A stretch of DNA of 18,790 nt from JBFGWM01 sp041588495 (GTDB lineage Bacteria; Pseudomonadota; Gammaproteobacteria; Pseudomonadales; JBFGWM01). Where the stretch lies: NCBI GenBank assembly GCA_041588495.1, contig JBFGWM010000026.1, positions 1 through 18,790 of the forward strand, in the 5' to 3' direction. Below the pieces are notes generated by a model that was not told where the DNA came from, searched no databases, and was given only the letters and a program-made list of their open reading frames with translations. Both the position numbers and the translations under genes were made by a program. This document shows, in pieces, positions 13,775 through 18,790 of the stretch; the first letter of the stretch is position 1; each line of letters starts with the position of its first letter.

Positions 13775-13832
13775 AGTTGGGTAGCCCCGTTTTTTTCAAT
13801 GAAATTTGAAGTGCAAGCGAGAGAAACGATTC

Positions 13833-14462
13833 ATGACGACTCAGCAAATGTTGACCGAACACGGTGACAACTCTTCCACCAGGAAGGGGCGTCGCACCCT
13901 GCTGATCCTGTTCCTGGTGGGAGCGCTTCCGGTACTGGCTTCCTTTACCGCGTACCTGTCCGGGTTCGGCGTTCCGGCAGAGCGCTCCAACCGGGGCGAG
14001 TTCATCCTGCCGCCGGTTTCCATTGCCGGGCTCGGTATGCAGGATGCACTGAGCGGCGAGCCGGTGGTGTTCGAACCCGAGCAACGCTGGCTGGTATTCG
14101 TGGCCGGTGCCGGTGAATGCGCCGCCCGATGTCGGCAGGTCCTGCATGATATGCGACAGGTCCATACGGCCCTCGGCCGCCAGACGATCCGCGTCCGTCG
14201 TGCATACCTCGTGGACAGTGCGGCGGCCGCGGGGTCCGTGACGGGACTTCGCGATGCCTATCCCGGCCTGCGTTTGCTGACCGGCTCTGAAGAGGTCAGC
14301 GCGCGGCTGTCGGGCGCCATCCGTTCCGTGGAACTGGCGGGCGACGAGATCTACATCGCCGACCCCCTGGGAAATGTCATGCTCTATTACACCGCGGAGC
14401 ACGAGGGGCGCGACCTTCTTGAGGACCTGCGCCGTCTCCTGAAGGTTTCCAAGATCGGTTGA
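13833..14462 (+). CDS. Uncharacterised membrane-anchored SCO-like protein
   Basis: A 209-residue protein with a basic N-terminus (TRKGRR), one membrane helix at about 22-43 and a periplasmic domain. I recognise its position, between SURF1 and ctaA, from Pseudomonas, where the gene is annotated as hypothetical. The domain looks like a thioredoxin fold related to SCO proteins: RWLVFVAGAGECAARC (85-100) aligns by eye with HWTLAFMGFTHCPDVC of the sco gene here, keeping two Cys three residues apart (Cys96, Cys100). IYIADPLGNVML (173-184) aligns with IAILDPTGNFVGI. The histidine that binds copper in SCO is missing. It may be a thiol-disulfide factor for oxidase assembly; this is inference. ATG 13833 is chosen over an upstream TTG (13806); GAGAG lies upstream. 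Confidence 0.85.
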   Translation: MTTQQMLTEHGDNSSTRKGRRTLLILFLVGALPVLASFTAYLSGFGVPAERSNRGEFILPPVSIAGLGMQDALSGEPVVFEPEQRWLVFVAGAGECAARCRQVLHDMRQVHTALGRQTIRVRRAYLVDSAAAAGSVTGLRDAYPGLRLLTGSEEVSARLSGAIRSVELAGDEIYIADPLGNVMLYYTAEHEGRDLLEDLRRLLKVSKIG

Positions 14463-14470
14463 GAAGTTAG

Positions 14471-15496
14471 ATGAAGCAGCCTCTTCCCGGATTCAGACTC
14501 GCGTGCCTGTCTACCGCCTTTGCCGCGGTGGTGGTCCTGCTCGGTGCGTTTACACGCCTGGCGGATGCCGGTCTGGGCTGTCCGGACTGGCCGGGCTGTT
14601 ACGGGTTTATCGGTGTCCCGCAAACAGCGGAGCAGCTCGCTCATGCGGAGCTGCATTTTCCACATGCGCCGGTCGAGGCGGAAAAGGGTTGGGCCGAGAT
14701 GGTCCATCGCTATTTCGCCGGCACCCTGGGCCTGCTGGTCCTGGGCCTGGCGATCATTGCCTGGCGCAATCGCCACCTGCCCGGCTATCCCCGCTGGCTG
14801 GCCGCCGGCCTCCTCGGCCTGGTGACATTGCAGGCGGCGTTCGGGATGTGGACGGTGACCCTCAAGCTGTGGCCGCAGGTTGTGGTTGCCCACCTGCTTG
14901 GCGGATTCGCAACCCTGTCCCTTTTGGCGTTGCATGCACTGCGCCTGGGCGGATTCCGGTTACACCTCGCAGGGTCCGACTGGGCGCGCCGCCGGGTGCT
15001 GGCCTTTGCGGCTTGTATCGGTTTGCTCATCCTGGTCGCGCAGATCGCCCTCGGCGGTTGGACCAGCGCAAACTACGCCGCGCTGGCCTGCACCGACCTG
15101 CCGACCTGCCAGTCCCAGTGGTGGCCGTCCATGGATTTTCGTAGTGGATTTAACCTTGCCCAGGAAGTGGGTCCGAATTACCTGGGCGGCGTGCTGGACA
15201 ACCAGTCCAGGGTCGCCATCCACGTTACCCATCGGATTGGCGCCATCGTGACAACCGTTTACTTGTTGTTCCTCGTGGCGCTGATCATAAAAGCAACATA
15301 CAATTATGGTCTCAAATTGATCGCAGGAACCCTGCTCGTGGTTCTCGTCTGCCAGGTCGCGCTTGGAATCAGCAATATTGTCTGGTTGCTGCCCCTTCCC
15401 GTCGCCCTGGCCCACAACGGGGGTGCGGCGGCTCTCTTGCTGGTGATGGTCTGTCTGAACGCCGGCCTGCTCACCGCCAAACCCAGGGAGGCCTGA
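14471..15496 (+). CDS. ctaA: Heme A synthase (COX15/CtaA family)
   Basis: CtaA oxidises the methyl at C8 of heme O to a formyl group, giving heme A, in the inner membrane. The protein has 341 residues and about eight membrane helices, formed as two similar four-helix halves. The four heme-ligand histidines are seen: His79 (EMVHRY), His141 (VAHLLGG), His254 (HVTHRIGA) and His315 (ALAHNGGAA), with the conserved acid Glu76. Each half has a cysteine pair in the outer loop: Cys37/Cys43 (CPDWPGC) and Cys207/Cys213 (CTDLPTC), as in type enzymes with two pairs. It starts 8 bases after the SCO-like gene and ends 4 bases before ctaB, which supplies its substrate. Confidence 0.96.
   Translation: MKQPLPGFRLACLSTAFAAVVVLLGAFTRLADAGLGCPDWPGCYGFIGVPQTAEQLAHAELHFPHAPVEAEKGWAEMVHRYFAGTLGLLVLGLAIIAWRNRHLPGYPRWLAAGLLGLVTLQAAFGMWTVTLKLWPQVVVAHLLGGFATLSLLALHALRLGGFRLHLAGSDWARRRVLAFAACIGLLILVAQIALGGWTSANYAALACTDLPTCQSQWWPSMDFRSGFNLAQEVGPNYLGGVLDNQSRVAIHVTHRIGAIVTTVYLLFLVALIIKATYNYGLKLIAGTLLVVLVCQVALGISNIVWLLPLPVALAHNGGAAALLLVMVCLNAGLLTAKPREA
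15485..15491 (+). promoter_or_regulatory. Ribosome binding site that sets the ctaB start
   Basis: AGGGAGG, inside the end of ctaA, lies 9 bases before the GTG at 15501. It supports this non-ATG start. Confidence 0.65.
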
Positions 15497-15500
15497 ATCC

Positions 15501-16418
15501 GTGTCGGCATCCAGTGAGATTTCCCCGACGAACGCCACCTGGCGCGACTATTACGAGTTGTGCAAGCCGCGCGTGGTCGCCCTGATGTTGCTGACCGCAG
15601 TGGTGGGCATGTTTCTCGCCACGCCGGGCATGGTGCCGTGGGATGTGCTCCTGCTGGGCACCCTGGGCATCGCCTTGTGCGCCGGGTCGGCGGCCGCGGT
15701 CAACCAGATTCTCGATCACCAGGTGGATGCGCGCATGGCGCGCACGCGGCGCCGGCCGATTCCCCAGGGCCGGATTCAACCGCTCAACGGCCTCCTGTTC
15801 GCGCTGTTGTTGGGTAGCGCGGGCATGTATGTGCTCATGACCTGGATCAACCCGCTCACCGCGTGGCTGACACTGGCCTCGCTGCTCGGCTACGCGCTGG
15901 TTTACACCGTGTTCCTGAAGCGGGCCACGCCGCAGAACATCGTGATCGGTGGAATTGCCGGGGCGGCTCCGCCCCTGCTTGGCTGGACTGCGGTGACCGG
16001 GCGCGTGGACCCGGAGAGCCTGCTCACGGTGCTTATTATCTTTGCCTGGACCCCGCCGCATTTCTGGGCCCTCGCCCTGCACCGCAAGGAGGAGTACGCG
16101 AGCGTCGAGATTCCGATGCTGCCCGTCACCCATGGCGAGGCTTTCACCCGCCTGCATATTTTCCTGTACACGCTGATCCTGTTTGCGGTGAGCCTGCTGC
16201 CGTTCATTACCGGCATGAGCGGTTACGTCTACCTTGCGGGGGCCGTCATTCTGGGCGGTCGTTTCCTGTGGTGGGCGTGGGCGCTAATGCGCGGCATCCG
16301 CGAGCATGCGGCGATCCGCACATTCCGATATTCCATCATCTACCTGATGACCCTGTTCGTGGTGTTGCTTGCCGACCATTACATCCTGCCGGGCGCAGGT
16401 GTGGGTCCGCTTGGCTGA
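15501..16418 (+). CDS. ctaB: Protoheme IX farnesyltransferase (heme O synthase)
   Basis: CtaB/CyoE adds a farnesyl chain to heme B, giving heme O, the substrate of CtaA. It is a UbiA-type prenyltransferase of 305 residues with many membrane helices. The first Asp-rich motif is NQILDHQVDARMARTRRRP (68-86, Asp72 and Asp76), which binds the prenyl diphosphate through magnesium. Other marks are YELCKPRVVALMLLTAVVG (18-36), YTVFLKRATPQNIVIGG, AGAAPPLLGW, AWTPPHFWALALHRKEEY and EIPMLPVTHG. The start is GTG with a good Shine-Dalgarno sequence. It lies 4 bases after ctaA and 9 bases before sco, so the three are surely one transcription unit. Confidence 0.97.
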   Translation: MSASSEISPTNATWRDYYELCKPRVVALMLLTAVVGMFLATPGMVPWDVLLLGTLGIALCAGSAAAVNQILDHQVDARMARTRRRPIPQGRIQPLNGLLFALLLGSAGMYVLMTWINPLTAWLTLASLLGYALVYTVFLKRATPQNIVIGGIAGAAPPLLGWTAVTGRVDPESLLTVLIIFAWTPPHFWALALHRKEEYASVEIPMLPVTHGEAFTRLHIFLYTLILFAVSLLPFITGMSGYVYLAGAVILGGRFLWWAWALMRGIREHAAIRTFRYSIIYLMTLFVVLLADHYILPGAGVGPLG

Positions 16419-16427
16419 ACCCGCATC

Positions 16428-17078
16428 ATGAACAATCCTGGTGTTCGCTACACGGTATTCGCACTGGTGGGCTTCGTGGCCATGAGCATTGGCCTGTTCG
16501 CGCACAAGGTCACCGCACCCCGGCCCCTGGACCCGCGCATGCTTGCCGCACATGGCGCGGTATTGTTTCCGCAGCCGCGCGAGGTCGCCGATTTCAACCT
16601 GCGCGATACCTCGGGCGGAAGCGTGGGAAAGGCCGATTTGCGCGGCCACTGGACGCTCGCGTTCATGGGTTTCACCCATTGTCCTGACGTGTGCCCGACG
16701 ACGCTGGCCGTCATGAACCGCATGGCCGCGGAACTCGAGGCCTCGGGTGTTTCGGACGTTGAATACTGGATGATCAGCGTGGACCCGGAACGGGATACCC
16801 CCGAGCACCTGCGAGCCTACCTCGAGTATTTCAATCCGGATTTTGTCGGTGTCACCGGCGGGGTTCCCGAGCTGTTCGGTTTTGCACGCTCCCTGAACGG
16901 GGTGTTCATGCGGGTGCCCGGTGATGGCGCCAATTACTCCGTCGACCACAGTGCCCACATTGCGATACTCGATCCGACGGGTAATTTCGTCGGCATCCTG
17001 CGCCCGCCCCTGAAGTCGGAAAACCTGGTGCGCGCATTCGAGGCCATCTACCAGGACTGGCTGCGACGGCGCGCCTGA
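16428..17078 (+). CDS. SCO1/SenC copper chaperone for the CuA site
   Basis: SCO proteins bring copper to, and reduce, the CuA site of subunit II. The protein is 216 residues: an N-terminal membrane anchor (about 9-25), then a periplasmic thioredoxin-like domain. The copper ligands are Cys85 and Cys89 in THCPDVCPTTL and His174 in VDHSAHIAILDP; family blocks such as ISVDPERDTPEHLRAY are intact. It has no clear Shine-Dalgarno sequence and may be translated by coupling with ctaB, 9 bases upstream. It closes the oxidase cluster and complements ctaG, which serves the CuB site. The stop overlaps the start of the egtB promoter candidate. Confidence 0.96.
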   Translation: MNNPGVRYTVFALVGFVAMSIGLFAHKVTAPRPLDPRMLAAHGAVLFPQPREVADFNLRDTSGGSVGKADLRGHWTLAFMGFTHCPDVCPTTLAVMNRMAAELEASGVSDVEYWMISVDPERDTPEHLRAYLEYFNPDFVGVTGGVPELFGFARSLNGVFMRVPGDGANYSVDHSAHIAILDPTGNFVGILRPPLKSENLVRAFEAIYQDWLRRRA

Positions 17079-17080
17079 TT

Positions 17081-17109
17081 TTCAAAATGCCCGCGCCCTC
17101 GCTTACAAT
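17081..17109 (+). promoter_or_regulatory. Candidate egtBD promoter
   Basis: TTCAAA at 17081-17086 and TACAAT at 17104-17109 are separated by an ideal 17 bases, directly after the sco stop. The -35 lies in a small AT palindrome (ATTTTCAAAAT, 17078-17088). It would let the ergothioneine genes be expressed apart from the oxidase genes. Confidence 0.55.
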
Positions 17110-17121
17110 GAGTTGAGGTCG

Positions 17122-17127
17122 AGGGAG
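17122..17127 (+). promoter_or_regulatory. Ribosome binding site that sets the egtB start
   Basis: AGGGAG lies 6 bases before ATG 17134. It rules out the upstream TTG at 17113 as the likely start. Confidence 0.65.
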
Positions 17128-17133
17128 AGCCGC

Positions 17134-18420
17134 ATGGCCGCCACCCAGGTCGGGCGGGGGACGGTAACCGGCGGTGAAGATCGCCGCGCCCAATACCGCT
17201 CGGTCCGCGAACAAACCCTGTCACTCTGCGCATCATTGCAGATTGAGGATTACGGACTGCAGGCCATGCCTGAGGTGAGTCCGGTCCGCTGGCACCTCGC
17301 ACACACCACCTGGTACTTCGAAACCTTCGTGCTGCGCGTGTTTGATTCCGCTTATCGCAGCCTGCACCCGGCTTACGAACAACTCTTCAACTCCTACTAC
17401 AACGGGGTTGGCGACCCCTATCCCCGTCCCCAGCGCGGCTGGCTCAGCAGGCCGACCACGGCAGAAGTGCTCGACTACCGGACCCATGTCGACGCGGCGG
17501 TTGACCGCCTGCTGCAGTCGCCTGTGAGGGACGCGGACTTGCTGCAGCGTCTCGTCCTCGGGCTTCATCATGAGCAGCAGCACCAGGAACTGATCCTCAC
17601 CGATCTGAAATACAACTTCTCGCGCAACCCGCTTTTCCCGGAATATGCGCCGTGCCCGTCCGCCGAGGTGGCGACGGCGGTGCCCGATCAACATTTTCGA
17701 ACGTTCCCGGCGGGCTGTCATGAGATCGGGCATGGCGGAAGCGATTTCAGTTTCGACAACGAGCGACCCCGGCACCAGGTCTATCTCGAGGCATGGCAAA
17801 TCGCCGACCGACCGGTGACCAACCGCGAGTACAAGGCGTTCATCGCCGACGGGGGCTACCGGCGTCCGGAGCTTTGGCTGGCGGACGGTTGGACTGAATG
17901 CCAGGCGGCTGGCTGGGAGGCACCACTGTACTGGGTGCGCCGGGATCGTGCCGACCTGTACTACACACTGGCCGGCCTGCGTGAGGTCGAGCCCGACGCG
18001 CCAGTCTGTCATGTCAGCTATTACGAGGCGGACGCGTACGCGCGTTGGGCCGGCGCCCGCCTGCCGCTGGAGGCGGAATGGGAGGTCGCCGCGTCACAAC
18101 TCCCCGTGGACGGGAATTTCGTCGAGTCGGGGCGCCTGCAGCCCGCTCCGGCCCGTCCGGGCATTGGGCCCCGCCAGTACTTCGGCGACACCTGGGAATG
18201 GACCGCCAGCCCATACCAGCCGTATCCCGGCTATCGTCCCTTTGAGGCCGAACTGGGTGAGTACAACGGAAAATTCATGTGCAACCAGATGGTGCTGCGG
18301 GGGGGCTCCTGCGTCACCCCGGCCGGCCATGTCCGACCCAGCTACCGGAACTTCTTTTACCCCCGGGATCGTTGGCAGTTTTCCGGAATCCGGCTCGCGT
18401 CCGGGCCCGCTCCGGAGTGA
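17134..18420 (+). CDS. egtB: Ergothioneine biosynthesis sulfoxide synthase EgtB
   Basis: EgtB is a non-heme iron enzyme that joins hercynine (trimethylhistidine) to a thiol donor with oxygen, making the sulfoxide precursor of ergothioneine. The 428-residue protein has an N-terminal DinB-like helical domain and a C-terminal formylglycine-generating-enzyme (FGE-sulfatase) type domain. The three likely iron ligands are His57 (WHLAHTTWYFE) and His146/His150 (LHHEQQHQEL). The C-terminal domain shows VSYYEADAYARWAGARLPLEAEWE, GDTWEWTAS (351-359), RGGSC (389-393) and the end YRNFFYPRDRWQFSGIRLA. Whether its sulfur donor is cysteine or gamma-glutamylcysteine cannot be read here. egtD follows 2 bases later, giving the two-gene egtBD arrangement. 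Confidence 0.94.
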   Translation: MAATQVGRGTVTGGEDRRAQYRSVREQTLSLCASLQIEDYGLQAMPEVSPVRWHLAHTTWYFETFVLRVFDSAYRSLHPAYEQLFNSYYNGVGDPYPRPQRGWLSRPTTAEVLDYRTHVDAAVDRLLQSPVRDADLLQRLVLGLHHEQQHQELILTDLKYNFSRNPLFPEYAPCPSAEVATAVPDQHFRTFPAGCHEIGHGGSDFSFDNERPRHQVYLEAWQIADRPVTNREYKAFIADGGYRRPELWLADGWTECQAAGWEAPLYWVRRDRADLYYTLAGLREVEPDAPVCHVSYYEADAYARWAGARLPLEAEWEVAASQLPVDGNFVESGRLQPAPARPGIGPRQYFGDTWEWTASPYQPYPGYRPFEAELGEYNGKFMCNQMVLRGGSCVTPAGHVRPSYRNFFYPRDRWQFSGIRLASGPAPE

Positions 18421-18422
18421 TC

Positions 18423-18790
18423 ATGGCGGCAGCGGGTACCGGGAAGATTCATTTTTACGACCAAAAGCCGGAGATCGCCGACATGCGTGCGGAGGTGCTC
18501 GCGGGACTGACTGCGATGCCGCGACACCTGCCGCCCAAGTATTTCTACGATGCCCGCGGCTCGCGGTTGTTCGACGCGATCACCTGCCTGCCCGAGTATT
18601 ACGTGACCCGCACCGAGATCAATCTGCTCAAACGGCATGCGCCCGAACTTGCGGCAGAAGTTGGAGAGGCACCGTTCCTGGTGGAGTACGGGAGCGGGAG
18701 CACCCTGAAGATCCGGCTGCTTCTCGCGGCACTGCGCCCCGTGGCCTACATGCCCCTCGATATCTCCCGCGAACATCTGCACCGGTCGGC
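18423..18790 (+). CDS. egtD: L-histidine N-alpha-methyltransferase EgtD (start only)
   Basis: EgtD transfers three methyl groups from S-adenosylmethionine to histidine, giving hercynine, the substrate of EgtB. The first 122 codons are present; the gene runs off the end of the window. Visible motifs are PPKYFYDARGSRLFDAI (37-53), LPEYYVTRTE (56-65, with Tyr60 in the histidine-binding region) and the SAM loop VEYGSGSTLKIRLLL (87-101), followed by YMPLDIS (109-115). The start ATG is 2 bases after the egtB stop and has CGGAG 5 bases upstream, overlapping that stop. The call is firm despite truncation. Confidence 0.93.
   Translation, partial: MAAAGTGKIHFYDQKPEIADMRAEVLAGLTAMPRHLPPKYFYDARGSRLFDAITCLPEYYVTRTEINLLKRHAPELAAEVGEAPFLVEYGSGSTLKIRLLLAALRPVAYMPLDISREHLHRS

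Noticed and set aside
1..18790. Mobile elements, CRISPR arrays, tRNA or rRNA genes, toxin-antitoxin or phage genes.
   Set aside because: No transposase, integrase, terminal repeats, regularly spaced repeats or tRNA-like folds were seen on reading both strands; nearly all the DNA is taken up by recognised chromosomal genes.

Overview
The window is a GC-rich stretch of ordinary bacterial chromosome, almost fully coding, most likely from a gammaproteobacterium. The evidence for this is the gene order. From memory, LysM-protein/dprA/tsaC/hemF/aroE, then gamma-carbonic anhydrase/prlC/yheV, then coxB/coxA/ctaG/coxC/DUF2909/SURF1/unknown/ctaA/ctaB/sco match three separate blocks near the replication origin of Pseudomonas. 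It is probably not Pseudomonas itself, because purE sits between dprA and tsaC and the three blocks are joined directly. I cannot name a genus.

Layout. Positions 25-5212 (+) hold a secreted LysM protein, dprA, purE, tsaC, hemF and aroE; the last three overlap at their ends. At 5215-5757 (-) a gamma-class carbonic anhydrase homologue converges on aroE with a 2-bp gap. From a short divergent spacer, prlC and the zinc-ribbon gene yheV run on the + strand (5849-8193), overlapping at ATGA. After a 186-bp spacer with a good promoter candidate comes an aa3-type cytochrome c oxidase cluster (8380-17078): coxB with a fused cytochrome c domain, coxA, the copper chaperone ctaG, coxC, a small two-helix membrane gene on the opposite strand, SURF1, an uncharacterised SCO-like membrane-anchored protein, heme A synthase ctaA, heme O synthase ctaB, and a SCO copper chaperone. 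The window ends with egtB and the start of egtD (ergothioneine synthesis), with their own promoter candidate.

How the genes work together. The oxidase block encodes the three catalytic subunits plus what is needed to build their cofactors: CtaB and CtaA convert heme B to heme O and heme A, SURF1 helps insert heme A, CtaG supplies CuB and SCO supplies CuA. HemF, earlier in the window, is the oxygen-dependent step of heme synthesis, which fits an aerobic lifestyle. EgtB/EgtD make a thiol antioxidant. The first block is housekeeping: DNA uptake/recombination, purine synthesis, tRNA t6A formation and the shikimate pathway.

I found no mobile element, CRISPR array, tRNA, rRNA or phage gene, and no clearly novel multi-gene system. 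The best leads are the SCO-like protein at 13833-14462, which keeps a CxxxC pair but lacks the copper-binding histidine; a long hairpin in the dprA leader; a palindrome over the -35 of the coxB promoter; and a 10-bp tandem duplication that changes the reading frame at the end of SURF1. No gene-free stretch exceeds 300 bases.
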